Assembly (NCBI RefSeq): GCF_937997535.1
Contig: NZ_CALKTT010000099.1
Coordinates: 1 to 55,518, forward strand
Source of the DNA: an uncultured Campylobacter sp.
GTDB lineage: Bacteria; Campylobacterota; Campylobacteria; Campylobacterales; Campylobacteraceae
Length of the DNA: 55,518 nucleotides
Direction: 5' to 3'
Positions 33,834-43,435 of the stretch are shown in pieces. The position numbers were made by a program, and so were the translations under genes. The notes beneath the pieces are model-generated. The model was not told the DNA's origin. It did not search any database and saw only the letters and a list, made by a program, of their open reading frames with translations. The stretch's first letter is position 1; every line of letters begins with the position of its first letter.

Positions 33834-35090
33834 TCAGAGCTTTCCTTGCGCGTCTTTATAGACATTTTTCACGTCGTAAACCAGCGAGCCTGCGTAATCA
33901 AGCTCGAAAAACTGCTTATGCGCCACGGCGATTACAACGCAGTCAAATTTGCGCAAGTCGGGCTTTTTCAGCAGATCGATATCGTAGTATCTCTTGGCGT
34001 CGGCGGCGCTCGCCCAAGGATCATAGACGCTTACCTCGCAGCCGAAATTTTTAAGCTCGTTTATCATATCCACGACGCGCGTATTGCGGGTGTCGGGGCA
34101 GTTTTCTTTAAACGTCAGCCCCAAGATCAAGACCTTCGCGCCCTTGACCTTTTCATCGTATTTTATCATCATCTTAATGACCTCCGTAGCGACGTAGCTT
34201 CCCATATTGTCGTTGATGCGGCGGCTTGAGAGGATGATTTCGGGGTGATAGCCCACCTCGGTCGCCTTCTGCGCCAGATAATACGGATCGATGCCGATGC
34301 AGTGTCCGCCCACGAGGCCCGGACGGAAGCTTAAGAAATTCCACTTCGTAGCCGCCGCGTCGATGACGTCGTTGGTGTTGATACCGAGCTTGCCAAACAG
34401 GATCGCAAGCTCGTTTATAAAGCCGATATTGATGTCGCGCTGGGTGTTTTCGATCACCTTTGCGGCCTCGGCGACCTTGATGCTGCTAGCGCGAAAGGTG
34501 CCGTTTTGCAGGATACTAAGATAGACGCTATCTACGACGTCTAAAGCCTCCTCAGTGCTTGCCGAGACGATCTTTTTGATCTTAGTGACGGTGTGAATTT
34601 TATCGCCAGGATTGATCCGCTCGGGCGAATATCCGCAGAAAAAATCGCGGTTAAATTTTAGCCCGCTTACGCGCTGCAACACCGGTACGCAGTCCTCCTC
34701 CGTAGCGCCTGGATAGACGGTGCTTTCATACACGACGATGTCGCCCTTTTTAAGCACGGCTCCGACGCTTTCGCTGGCCTTGATTAGCGGCGTAAGATCT
34801 GGGCGATTTAGCCTATCTACGGGCGTCGGCACACATACGATGTAAAAATTACTCTGCCTCATATCATCTAACTTTGCGCTAAATTTAAGCCCGTTTTGAA
34901 TCGCCGCAGCAAGCTCCTCGTCGCTAAGCTCCAGCGTGCGATCGTGCCCGCCGCGCAGCTCGTCTATGCGGTCCTGAGCTACGTCAAAGCCCACGACCTC
35001 GTGTTTCGCGGCAAACGCCGCCGCCAAAGGAAGCCCCACGTAGCCAAGCCCGATTATCGCTATTTTCATTTTTCTCTCATTTGCTTTCAT
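33834..35090 (-). CDS. Nucleotide-sugar dehydrogenase (TviB/WbpO-like)
   Basis: Oxidises a UDP-sugar, probably UDP-GalNAc or UDP-GlcNAc, to its uronic acid with two NAD+. The Rossmann motif IAIIGLGYVGLPLAAAF, the NAD-domain word CVPTPVD, the middle segment VYESTVYPGATEEDCVP, the catalytic-cysteine motif VGGHCIGIDPYYL and KVLILGLTFKENCPDTRNT are all present. The 418 residues fit. AGAGGA precedes the ATG at 35090; an internal ATG at 35069 is the alternative. It stands alone between long gaps, with no glycosyltransferase or epimerase neighbours, so its polysaccharide pathway must be encoded elsewhere. Confidence 0.9.
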   Translation of the reverse strand: MKANERKMKIAIIGLGYVGLPLAAAFAAKHEVVGFDVAQDRIDELRGGHDRTLELSDEELAAAIQNGLKFSAKLDDMRQSNFYIVCVPTPVDRLNRPDLTPLIKASESVGAVLKKGDIVVYESTVYPGATEEDCVPVLQRVSGLKFNRDFFCGYSPERINPGDKIHTVTKIKKIVSASTEEALDVVDSVYLSILQNGTFRASSIKVAEAAKVIENTQRDINIGFINELAILFGKLGINTNDVIDAAATKWNFLSFRPGLVGGHCIGIDPYYLAQKATEVGYHPEIILSSRRINDNMGSYVATEVIKMMIKYDEKVKGAKVLILGLTFKENCPDTRNTRVVDMINELKNFGCEVSVYDPWASAADAKRYYDIDLLKKPDLRKFDCVVIAVAHKQFFELDYAGSLVYDVKNVYKDAQGKL

Positions 35091-35481
35091 ATTTTCCTCT
35101 TTTCTTTGCGTTAAATTTCATCGTTAAATTTCGCAGCCAAACTCGCTAAATTTCATATCCGCGCAGACATACAGCACGAATTTATAGCGCTGCGTCTTAA
35201 AAATTTAAAGCAATTAAGCTTGCTCGCCATTTTGCTTGCGTTACTTGCGCGACGGCAAATTTAAAATTTTGCCTTGATATGAAATTTTACTACCGCGCCA
35301 AAATCCCGCGTTACGATAAAATTCCATCGCCGTGCCGTTAAAATTTACGCCGCGAAATTCTATGCCGCCAAAATTCCGCGCCGTAGAATTTAAACGTCGC
35401 CAAGCCTTACGAAGCCGCACCGAATTCCGCGAAATTTAAACGCTGTAAAATTTCAAAAAAACCTCGCGAAATTTAGCAAAT
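35091..35481. other. Gap (391 bp) with loose A/T-core array
   Basis: AATT cores at about 35342, 35356, 35372 and 35387 keep a 14-16 bp step; others are less regular. GC-rich spacers such as ACGCCGCG and CCGCGCCG lie between. No gene or RNA is visible. Confidence 0.5.
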
Positions 35482-37302
35482 TTAATCTTTAATTTCAACT
35501 GTCTCATCCTTGATCTCGACCTTTTGCGTGGTGTTTGCGTCGGCTGCGGGCTTTAGATAGCCCTCTTCTATCAAAATTCCTACCGCCCGCTTAAAGATCG
35601 GCAGCGCATTTTGAGCGGCGTAGTAGCTGCCCCTTTTAGGCTCACGCACCAAAACGCCGATCGTGTAGCTGGTGTCCGCGTCGTTGGCAAAGCCAAAAAA
35701 CGAGCTATTATAGGCACTCGAATAGCCGCCCCCCTTAGCGATACGCGCAGTGCCCGTCTTGCCGCCGATTTGCAGCCCCGCCACTCGACCCTTGCGCCCC
35801 GTACCGCTCTCAACCGTTTTGATTAAAATTCCTTTAATCACGTCGGCGGTAGGTTTAGAGATTACCTGGCGGGTTTCGCTTTCGTTAACGGTGTAAGTTT
35901 TACCGTTATTTTCTAAATTTTCCACTAGGCGCGGGCTAATCATCACGCCGCCGTTGTTAAAGACGGTATAGGCATTGAGCATCTGAAGGAATGTCATCTG
36001 CGCGCCGTAGCCGTAGCTGATCGTGGCTTTGTAAATTTTATTATTCAGGCTTTTGATGCTTGGGATATTTCCACTTTGCTCATACGGCAGATCGATACCC
36101 GTTTTTTGCGACATACCGAAGTTCATCAGCCCGTCATAAATAGCCTGCCCCTCCAGCCGCTCTGAAATTTTAATCATTCCTATGTTTGAGCTGTGGATGA
36201 TGATCTCCTCGCCGCTCATCTGCTTAGCCGGGTGCGTGTCGCGGATCGTGCGAGTACCAAGCTTATAGCTGCCGTTATAGGTATTGATGATCTCGCCCGG
36301 TTTGACAGCTTTGGCATCGTAGGCGATTGCGAAAATTATCGGCTTCATAATCGAGCCCACTTCGTAGGCGTATTCGCTCGCGGTAAAATTTAAATTCTTA
36401 AGATCGTTTTTCGTGATGTTTGAGGGGTCATAGCGGGCGTTGGTCGCGAGGGATAAAATTTTGCCCGTTTTAGAGTTCATAATGCCCACAACGATTTCTC
36501 GCGCATCGTAATTATCAGCGCCCTCATCGCTTAGGCGCTCTATCTTTCTTTGCAGCGTTAGTGGCACGCTTAGACGGACATTGTAGCCGTCGATCCTGCC
36601 CGTTTTTTTGCTGCTGCGCTCTAGGATGATGTTGCCGCCGATATCGCGCGGGCCCACGATAAACTCATCTCTAACCGGCGCTAGATAATACTCATAGTAC
36701 TTCTCGATCCCCTTAATTCCGCTAACCTTGGTGATACCATCAACCTCTTTTTTATTGATATAGCCGATTAACGGAGTGAGCGAATCGCCGACATTGTAGC
36801 TGCGCTTTTCGCCGCTTTCGCTCACGCTCATGCGGATAGGCGGATTTAGCCTGCCGTTTGAGCCTATGAAGCTAACGAAGACCTTTTTTAAATTTAGCTT
36901 ATACGCAAGCTCTTTTAGATGCACGGCGGTTTTGGCGTCGATCTTATACGATAGCACGGTCGTGCCGCCAGAGCCCTCGATCGCGCTTTTGACACGCTTT
37001 TCGCTATCGCCCGTGTAGATGCAGTATAGACGCACGAAAAGATCAAGCTTGTTTTTATCGATACTGCGTGCGTCGACGCTAACTTTGTAGAGTTTGACGG
37101 AATTTGCCGCGACATAATTATCTTTTGCGATTATCGCGCCACGGATCGCGCTGTTGGTTTCATTGACATCCAGGCGCGGTAGCTTGCGCTCAGTGCTGCC
37201 CCAAAAATATAAAATCGCCAAAAATATGAAAAGCGCCGCCGGCACGAATATAAACATCACAATAATCATACCGACCGAGGAGCTTTTATCTCTTTGCCAC
37301 AT
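35482..37302 (-). CDS. ftsI: Cell-division transpeptidase FtsI (PBP3)
   Basis: Class B penicillin-binding protein that cross-links septal peptidoglycan. One N-terminal helix (about residues 11-34), a pedestal domain, then transpeptidase motifs S-I-M-K at 317-320 (active serine 317), S-S-N at 371-373 and KTGTA at 515-519. Length 606 fits. The extreme C-terminus repeats VEIKD twice, a small tandem extension. It follows aat by 62 nt on the same strand and is probably the last gene of the clp-aat transcript. A PBP2 (MrdA) identity is less likely because the gene has no mreC/rodA neighbours and has FtsI-like spacing. Confidence 0.88.
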   Translation of the reverse strand: MWQRDKSSSVGMIIVMFIFVPAALFIFLAILYFWGSTERKLPRLDVNETNSAIRGAIIAKDNYVAANSVKLYKVSVDARSIDKNKLDLFVRLYCIYTGDSEKRVKSAIEGSGGTTVLSYKIDAKTAVHLKELAYKLNLKKVFVSFIGSNGRLNPPIRMSVSESGEKRSYNVGDSLTPLIGYINKKEVDGITKVSGIKGIEKYYEYYLAPVRDEFIVGPRDIGGNIILERSSKKTGRIDGYNVRLSVPLTLQRKIERLSDEGADNYDAREIVVGIMNSKTGKILSLATNARYDPSNITKNDLKNLNFTASEYAYEVGSIMKPIIFAIAYDAKAVKPGEIINTYNGSYKLGTRTIRDTHPAKQMSGEEIIIHSSNIGMIKISERLEGQAIYDGLMNFGMSQKTGIDLPYEQSGNIPSIKSLNNKIYKATISYGYGAQMTFLQMLNAYTVFNNGGVMISPRLVENLENNGKTYTVNESETRQVISKPTADVIKGILIKTVESGTGRKGRVAGLQIGGKTGTARIAKGGGYSSAYNSSFFGFANDADTSYTIGVLVREPKRGSYYAAQNALPIFKRAVGILIEEGYLKPAADANTTQKVEIKDETVEIKD

Positions 37303-37364
37303 CTTATTTCTTTAAAATTCTAAATTCCGCGCATTTTTTACGCTGCTGCATCTCAAGCTTTGAC

Positions 37365-38048
37365 TCAATGCTGCGCTCCGCGTGGAACTTTAAGATCCGC
37401 AAAGCGCTCAAAGCCTCTATCTTGCGCACTAAGCTCAGCAAATAGAGCGAGGAATTCCGCTCGCGGCATCTCTTTAGCACCCATAAATTTCAGATGCTCG
37501 TTCATAATCTGGCAGTCGATTAGAAAGCCGAAATTTGCAAGCACCTCACAAAGCCTAATCAGCGCGACTTTCGAAGCATTGCTCTTTAGGCTCAGCATAC
37601 TCTCGCCGCAAAACACACGCCCAAAAATTAGCCCGTATAGCCCACCTACGAGCTCGCCATCTTCGTATGCCTCGACGCTGTGAGCGTAGCCGTCTGCTGC
37701 CAAACGCGAGTAAGCCTGCACGATCTGCTCGCTGATCCACGTGCCGTCGCTCTCTTTTTTTCGTACGTCTTTGCATCGCTCGATGAAGCCCTTGAAATTT
37801 GCGTCAAATTTAACGTCATATCGCTTAAGATAGGGCTTAATGGACTTTTGCACACGCACTTCACGCGGATCAAGCACTGCGCGCGGATTGGGCGACCACC
37901 ATAAAATCGGCTCATCCTCGCTAAACCACGGAAATATCCCTGCGCTATAAGCGCTAAGCAAACAATCCTCGCTCAGATCGCCGCCACTTGCAAGCGGCGC
38001 AAAATCGGGCGCATCCATAGGATCTGGAAAATCGTAAAACCGAGCCAT
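37365..38048 (-). CDS. aat: Leucyl/phenylalanyl-tRNA--protein transferase
   Basis: Adds Leu or Phe to N-terminal Lys/Arg of proteins, creating N-degrons that ClpS passes to ClpAP. The 227 residues show WWSPNPRAVLDPREV, GTWISEQIVQAYSRL, HSVEAYEDGELVGGLYG and FCGESML, the core signature of the family. The start overlaps the clpA stop (TAATG), so clpS, clpA and aat form one N-end-rule operon. The functional link is well established in Escherichia coli. Confidence 0.97.
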   Translation of the reverse strand: MARFYDFPDPMDAPDFAPLASGGDLSEDCLLSAYSAGIFPWFSEDEPILWWSPNPRAVLDPREVRVQKSIKPYLKRYDVKFDANFKGFIERCKDVRKKESDGTWISEQIVQAYSRLAADGYAHSVEAYEDGELVGGLYGLIFGRVFCGESMLSLKSNASKVALIRLCEVLANFGFLIDCQIMNEHLKFMGAKEMPRAEFLALFAELSAQDRGFERFADLKVPRGAQH

Positions 38049-40429
38049 TATTTAACGACACTGCTTTGAGCTAGTGCGGGTTGCTTTTTTTCTATCTGCG
38101 GCAAAGGCGTAGAAGCAAAGCTAAAGCTTAGCTCGCCATCTTTTACGCTCACGCTAACTAAGCCGCCCTCCTGCAGCGCGCCAAAAAGCAGCTCACCGCT
38201 TATATGATCGCTTATCTGCGAGCTGATTTCGCGCTTTAAATTTCGCGCGCCAAACTCGTCCGAATAGCCGCGCGAGATAATCAAATCTTTTGCTTCCTTG
38301 TTTAGACTAATCTTTACGTTTTTTAGCTGCGACTCTAGCTCGCCGATAGTTTTATCCACGATCTTTTCTAAAATTTCGCCGCTTAAGCGGTTAAAATTTA
38401 TGATTTTATCGATACGATTGCGAAATTCTGGCGCAAAAAAGCTTTTTATGGCACTATCTACTTTATAGCTCTCATCTTTTGTAAATCCAACTTGCGGCGC
38501 TTCTTTCGTGCCTAAATTCGACGTCATTATTATGATCGTATTTTTAAAATCGGTCGTAATGCCGTTGTTATCGGTAAGACTTGCGTTATCGAAAATGCCT
38601 AAAAAAATATTCGTCATGCTAGGATGAGCTTTTTCTACCTCATCAAATAAAATGACGCTGTAGGGGTGCTTTTTGATGTTGTTAGTTAAAATTCCGCCAT
38701 TTTCAAAGCCCACGTATCCGGGAGGTGCGCCGATGAGCCTAGAGACGCTGTGAGCTTCCATATATTCGCTCATATCATAGCGCTCAAAATGCACTCCAAG
38801 CTGCGCGGCTAAGACCTTGGCTAGCTCACTTTTGCCCACGCCGCTACTACCTGCAAATAAAAATACGCCGATTGGAGAGCTTGCGCCTCCAAGCCCGGCG
38901 TAAGAGCGTAGAAGCGCCTTACAAAGACTGCTAACCGCTTCGTCTTGACCGAAAATTTCACGCTTGATATTGGCTTCCAGATTTTTTAGTACCTGTTTAT
39001 TATCGACGCTACTACTTAAATTTGCAATATTCGCGCTAATCGAAAGTGTATTTACTAAATCATCCTTACTGATTTCAAGCGGAGCTTCGTGCGGCTTAAA
39101 CGCAAAGCTCGCGCCCACCTCGTCGATGAGATCAATGGCGCTGTCGGGAAGGAATTTATCGTTTTGATACTTTTTAGCAAGCGTTACGCTATCACGCAAA
39201 ATTTCGTCGCTAAATTTTACGCCGTGAAATTCCTCATATTTTTTGGCTACGCCTTTTAAAATTTCGACGCTATCGTCAATGCTAGGCTCGCTTACATTGA
39301 TCTTACAAAACCTGCGGCTAAGCGCTTTATCCTGCGAAAACGAGCGGTATTCGCCGTATGTAGTAGCGCCGATGACCGATAGCTCGCCGCTTGCAAGCGA
39401 AGGTTTTAGGATGTTTGACATATCAAGTTCGTTGCGATTGCCCGTACCTGCGCCAACGATCGTGTGAATTTCATCGATAAATAAAATCGCATTTTGATTG
39501 GCGCTAAACTCGTCTATAAGGTCTTTTAGCCTTTCCTCAAACTCCCCGCGCAACGTAGTGCCTGCGATCAGCGCGCCAGCATCAAGGGCGTAAATCACCT
39601 TATTTTTTAGCTTTTCTGGCACTTCGCCACGGACGATTTTTAGTGCGATACCCTCGATGATCGCGGTTTTACCAACTCCTGCTTCGCCCACTAAGATCGG
39701 ATTATTTTTCTTGCGGCGACAGAGGGTTTGTAGCGTCTTTTCGATCTCTTTTTCGCGTCCGATGAGTGGATCGATCTTGCCCTCAAGCGCAATTTTATTG
39801 AGGTTTGCTGTATAAAGTGAGCTAGGCGAGTCCTTTTTAATATCGCGCTCGTTTATGGCGTCCTTTTCGCCCTCAAACGCAGGCTCAAATTCCGTATTCT
39901 GCCACTGCCTGCGGCTTTCGTCGTAATTCATCGCATGCGTGATATCATCGATATCGTATGAGTTTAGCTTAATCGCTGCGGCTTCATCGCGAGAAACGAC
40001 CTCGTCGCGGTGATCGAAAGCAGATTTGTACTTTCGCACGATAAGCTCAAAAATCGCGGCATTGATACCGTAGTGATTTAAAATTTTAGTGCAGTCGTTT
40101 TCCTTATCATTTAAAATTTTAAGCATAAAATCGAGCTCGTTTTTAGGCTCTTTAGCGTTATTTAATTCAGTATAGAACTGCTTAAATTCTATCGTCTGCG
40201 CCGGAGCCTTGCCGCTTGATTTAGGCATCATATCCAAAAGCCCGCCCAGATTATCCAAGATATTTAGGTAGTTAATATCCGGAATTTCTTTGGCGATTAG
40301 CCCATGAAAGGGCTTATTGTATTTAAAAATCGCATAAACTACGTGCGAAGTGGTGATGTATTCGTCCTCGCCGTCGTTTGCGACGCTGATTGCTTGTTCA
40401 AAATGTTTGTTTAAAAAAAATCCTATCAT
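38048..40429 (-). CDS. clpA: ATP-dependent Clp protease ATP-binding subunit ClpA
   Basis: AAA+ unfoldase that feeds substrates to ClpP. 793 residues: an N-terminal Clp repeat domain that docks ClpS, first AAA+ module with GEAGVGKTAIIEG and the sensor stretch ILFIDEIHTIVGAG, second module with GSSGVGKSELAK and VILFDEVEKAHP. A VGF tripeptide in the APQVGFTKDE loop stands where the ClpP-binding IGL/IGF motif is expected. ClpB is excluded by the missing middle coiled coil. AAAGGAAAG precedes the ATG; clpS lies 15 nt upstream. Confidence 0.97.
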   Translation of the reverse strand: MIGFFLNKHFEQAISVANDGEDEYITTSHVVYAIFKYNKPFHGLIAKEIPDINYLNILDNLGGLLDMMPKSSGKAPAQTIEFKQFYTELNNAKEPKNELDFMLKILNDKENDCTKILNHYGINAAIFELIVRKYKSAFDHRDEVVSRDEAAAIKLNSYDIDDITHAMNYDESRRQWQNTEFEPAFEGEKDAINERDIKKDSPSSLYTANLNKIALEGKIDPLIGREKEIEKTLQTLCRRKKNNPILVGEAGVGKTAIIEGIALKIVRGEVPEKLKNKVIYALDAGALIAGTTLRGEFEERLKDLIDEFSANQNAILFIDEIHTIVGAGTGNRNELDMSNILKPSLASGELSVIGATTYGEYRSFSQDKALSRRFCKINVSEPSIDDSVEILKGVAKKYEEFHGVKFSDEILRDSVTLAKKYQNDKFLPDSAIDLIDEVGASFAFKPHEAPLEISKDDLVNTLSISANIANLSSSVDNKQVLKNLEANIKREIFGQDEAVSSLCKALLRSYAGLGGASSPIGVFLFAGSSGVGKSELAKVLAAQLGVHFERYDMSEYMEAHSVSRLIGAPPGYVGFENGGILTNNIKKHPYSVILFDEVEKAHPSMTNIFLGIFDNASLTDNNGITTDFKNTIIIMTSNLGTKEAPQVGFTKDESYKVDSAIKSFFAPEFRNRIDKIINFNRLSGEILEKIVDKTIGELESQLKNVKISLNKEAKDLIISRGYSDEFGARNLKREISSQISDHISGELLFGALQEGGLVSVSVKDGELSFSFASTPLPQIEKKQPALAQSSVVK

Positions 40430-40444
40430 TGCTTTCCTTTAAAT

Positions 40445-40750
40445 TTAATCCTCTTCGATCTCACATCTAAGAGGGAATCCTGCGGCCTTTGCCGCTTGTA
40501 AAACCGCTTGTTGCTTGCACTCGGCTATCTCTTTAGGATACGCGCCGCAAACCGCGCGACCCTGCTTATGAACTTTCATCATTAAATCTACGGCGTCGTT
40601 AAAGTTTTTGGCGAAAATCTCCATCAAAATATAAACCACGAAATCCATCGTCGTCACGTCGTCGTTTAGCAAAATTACTTTATACGGACGAGGCACAAAA
40701 GATTTTGTTTTGGCGCGAGTGTGAATCTGCACACCGGTTTTAGTTGCCAT
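40445..40750 (-). CDS. clpS: Clp adaptor ClpS
   Basis: A 101-residue adaptor that recognises N-degrons and binds the ClpA N-domain. The core PYKVILLNDDVTTMDFVVYIL contains the degron-pocket residues (N-D-D and the following Met), and KVHKQGRAVCGAYPKEIAECK carries the second half of the pocket. It overlaps the thioredoxin-fold gene by 11 nt and precedes clpA by 15 nt. Confidence 0.97.
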   Translation of the reverse strand: MATKTGVQIHTRAKTKSFVPRPYKVILLNDDVTTMDFVVYILMEIFAKNFNDAVDLMMKVHKQGRAVCGAYPKEIAECKQQAVLQAAKAAGFPLRCEIEED

Positions 40751-41438
40751 TTTTTATCCTGGCGATATCGCTTTTTATCACATCAGTATCGACCATGCCT
40801 AAGTAATACGGCTTGCCCCGCTCATCGCCCTCGTTAATGTCGGTAAGTCTTTGATATTTTCCATCTTTAAGCACCACCTTAAAAGGGATCGAAAGCGCGT
40901 GGCGATAACCGATGTCGCTTAAAATTTGACCCACTATGCGCTCGTTTTGTTTTGAATTGGAGATGAAATAATACGCGTTGAACTTTTTCGTAAAATTTTC
41001 GATCACCTGCGCATCGGTAATGTCCTCGAAATAGATTAGCCCGACCATCAGAAAATCCGCGGAGTTTTTTAGCTGAAAGTCCATCAGATGCGGCGCTTCG
41101 ATGCGGCACGGCTGGCAGTACGTACCGAAAATATCAAACATTAAAATTTTATCGCTGTCCGCGAGCTTAAAGCCCTTTTCTGTCCGCTCAATCGTTACCT
41201 CGCCGCCTACGACGCTTTTAAGCGTAAGGCGCTCGCCCGTTTTAAACGGCGTAAAAGCTACCTCCTCGCCACTTTCTCCACCAATACGCTCGCCATTTTT
41301 ATCTTGAGCGGAATTTTTTGCCATCTGATTCTCGCTCGCGGCAGGATTCTCGCCAGCAGAGCCCGTCTTTTTCTGCGAATCATCTCCGCAGCCACTTAAG
41401 ACAAAAATCGCTAAACATAATAGTAAAAATTTCTTCAT
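40740..41438 (-). CDS. Thioredoxin-fold lipoprotein
   Basis: A 232-residue protein with a lipoprotein signal (lipobox LSGC, cysteine 17), a Ser/Asn/Glu-rich linker and a TlpA/thioredoxin-like domain. The redox motif is C-Q-P-C in FGTYCQPCRIEAPHL, and a cis-Pro-like segment is at LSIPFKVVLKDG. It would act in the periplasm in disulfide exchange or cytochrome maturation. The protein substrate is unknown. It overlaps clpS by 11 nt; a gene of this kind also precedes clpS in C. jejuni as I recall, though the link to proteolysis seems positional only. Confidence 0.85.
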   Translation of the reverse strand: MKKFLLLCLAIFVLSGCGDDSQKKTGSAGENPAASENQMAKNSAQDKNGERIGGESGEEVAFTPFKTGERLTLKSVVGGEVTIERTEKGFKLADSDKILMFDIFGTYCQPCRIEAPHLMDFQLKNSADFLMVGLIYFEDITDAQVIENFTKKFNAYYFISNSKQNERIVGQILSDIGYRHALSIPFKVVLKDGKYQRLTDINEGDERGKPYYLGMVDTDVIKSDIARIKNGN

Positions 41439-41493
41439 TGCATTTCCTTCGGGTTTAAATTTAAGCCCGCATTTTAACCAAAGTTTTGTGAAT

Positions 41494-41958
41494 TTAAAAT
41501 GAATGCTTGTCGTATCGCTTCATCGCGCTTTGCGCTTCACGATCGGCTTCCTTGCGCTTTAGCGATTCGCGCTTGTCGTGCAGATTTTTGCCACTAGCCA
41601 AAGCGATACGCGCCTTTACGCGGTTTTTATCATTGAGATACAACGACAAAACCACGATGGTAAGGCCCTCTTTGCTAACCGCGCCAAGCAGTTTGTCGAT
41701 CTGCTTACGATGCATTAAAAGCTTTCGCGCCGCCCCCTCATCGGGACGAAAATGCGCGTTTGTGCTTTCAAGATAGCTGATATGCGCATTTAGCAAAAAC
41801 AGCTCGCCGCGGATCACGCGACAGAAGCTATCTTTGAGATTGCCCCTGCCCGCGCGCAAAGCTTTGACCTCGCTACCCTTTAGCACGATGCCCGCTTCAA
41901 AGCTTTCAAGTATCGTAAAATCGTGAAATGCCTTGCGATTTTTACTCAGTTCTTTCAT
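41494..41958 (-). CDS. smpB: SsrA-binding protein SmpB
   Basis: Binds tmRNA and rescues stalled ribosomes by trans-translation. The 154 residues are complete: NRKAFHDFTILESFEAGIVL, then GSEVKALRAGRGNLKDSF, the loop LLNAHISYLE, and the basic C-terminal tail KRKEADREAQSAMKRYDK that reads the empty A-site. GGAAAAAG precedes the ATG. No tmRNA gene (ssrA) is visible in this window. Confidence 0.97.
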   Translation of the reverse strand: MKELSKNRKAFHDFTILESFEAGIVLKGSEVKALRAGRGNLKDSFCRVIRGELFLLNAHISYLESTNAHFRPDEGAARKLLMHRKQIDKLLGAVSKEGLTIVVLSLYLNDKNRVKARIALASGKNLHDKRESLKRKEADREAQSAMKRYDKHSF

Positions 41959-42083
41959 CTTTTTCCTTCTAAATTTAGTCCTAAGCTTAGCCCGTTTTTG
42001 CTTAAATTTAAAAGCGGGCGAGCGAATTTTAAATTTTATCTTTAAATTTAGCTTTTAAATTTTAACTGCGCGCCTTGGAATTC

Positions 42084-42827
42084 TTATTTTAAGAAAAACA
42101 CGCTGCTGCCGCTACCGCTTAGAAACATATCGCGATACCTGCTCATCTGCGGATATAGCTTTATGCACGGCGCGAAAAGATCGTTTAGCAGGGGGCCGTC
42201 GTATCGCGCCAGCAGTTGCTCGCTGCTTAAACGCAACATCTCTTGCGCCTGCGCGGCGTTTATATTTTGCATAAAGCTTGCGCGAAACTCATTATAAACC
42301 GCGCCGGTGGAGCAAAAGATCGCGGGCGTTAAAATTTCGATCGCAGGTAGGCGGTCCTCGAAAGGCTCGATGATCTCGCCGATACCGCGCACGTTTGCGG
42401 CCTCAAGCCCGCTAACAAAAAACGCAACGTCCGCGCCGATATTTTGCGCGATTTTGGTAAGCCGCTCGCGTGAAATTTTTAAGCCTAACTCCTCGTTCGC
42501 AAGCCGCAAAAATGCCGCCGCATCGCTACTGCCGCCCCCAAGACCCGCACCGATCGGAATACGTTTTTTAAGCACGATCTTGTGCGAGCTGAAAAACTCC
42601 GCAAGCTCGCGCGCAAAGCCCGCCTGCTCAAGCGCCGCCTTGGCTTTTAAAATTATGTTATCCGCGATCTGCGCGGCGTCGCATTCAAGCGCAAAGCCGC
42701 TCGCGCGCTCGAAGCTTATCTCATCAAACAGCTCCCTGCGCAGCACGAAGCGCGAGGCGATCTCGTGGTAGCCGCCGCGCGTGCCGACGACTTTTAAAAA
42801 AACATTGATCTTTGCATAGGCTTTCAA
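42084..42827 (-). CDS. ispE: 4-diphosphocytidyl-2-C-methyl-D-erythritol kinase
   Basis: Phosphorylates CDP-ME in the non-mevalonate isoprenoid pathway. The GHMP-kinase ATP loop is clear as PIGAGLGGGSSDAAAFL, the start KAYAKINVFLKVVG has the catalytic lysine and asparagine region, and the end has the glycine-rich LSGSGSSVFFL. I chose the TTG at 42827 because AAGGAG lies 7 nt upstream and the product then starts like its family. A longer frame to 42887 adds 20 residues with no ribosome site. 247 residues is normal. A 608-bp gap separates it from truB. Confidence 0.95.
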   Translation of the reverse strand: MKAYAKINVFLKVVGTRGGYHEIASRFVLRRELFDEISFERASGFALECDAAQIADNIILKAKAALEQAGFARELAEFFSSHKIVLKKRIPIGAGLGGGSSDAAAFLRLANEELGLKISRERLTKIAQNIGADVAFFVSGLEAANVRGIGEIIEPFEDRLPAIEILTPAIFCSTGAVYNEFRASFMQNINAAQAQEMLRLSSEQLLARYDGPLLNDLFAPCIKLYPQMSRYRDMFLSGSGSSVFFLK

Positions 42828-43435
42828 AATTTTACTCCTTCTGCGCTTTGGCGTGCTTGCGTTAAATTTAACCCGCAGCAAGCTCATCCGGCGCGATTAA
42901 AATTCCGAGCCAGCAAAATTCTAGCCGCACCGCTGCACGCCGCACTAGGTCATAAATTTAGTTTAGCGATACGCCGCCCGCTGCAAAATCAAACCCGTCG
43001 GCGCAGACTACGCACCGTCGCGAGCTAGAATTTCATTCGACACAGGCCGCTTGCTGCGCCGCAATAAGCCCCGACCTGCGCGCTTTGTAAATCGCGAAAT
43101 TTTAATCTCGCGGCGCGTTGTAATCGCGCACCGAAAAGCAAATCGAAACGCCGCTCCGCCGGATCCGCCGCGTTTAAATTTAGCCCCCACGGATTTATGC
43201 CTTTCGAGAGAGCGTCGCCTGCCTAGTCGCACGTTTAAATTTACGCCGCCTGAGGCCGATTTGCTATCTGTGCGCAACAAAAAAAGCGTGATCGCCCACT
43301 GCTTCGCACGATAAAATTTAACCGCGCGGGGCAGCGCGCTATGCGAGCAAATTTAAAACGCACCGTATTTATAACCGCTCAAATTTCAAGCCAGGGCCGC
43401 CCGATCAAAATTCCGCCGCAGGCTAGAGCCACTGA
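42828..43435. other. Gap (608 bp) where csrA would be expected
   Basis: From memory, C. jejuni has csrA between truB and ispE. I looked for the CsrA start M-L-I-L-S-R-K and its IGIEAP core in the minus-strand frames and found nothing. A 90-codon frame at 43008-43280 is Arg-rich without family features or a ribosome site. The DNA is a mix of GC-rich stretches and AAATTT words. Confidence 0.55.

Noticed and set aside
43008..43280. Candidate gene in the truB-ispE gap, possibly csrA
   Set aside because: The product is Arg-rich and lacks the CsrA start and IGIEAP core; there is no ribosome site.
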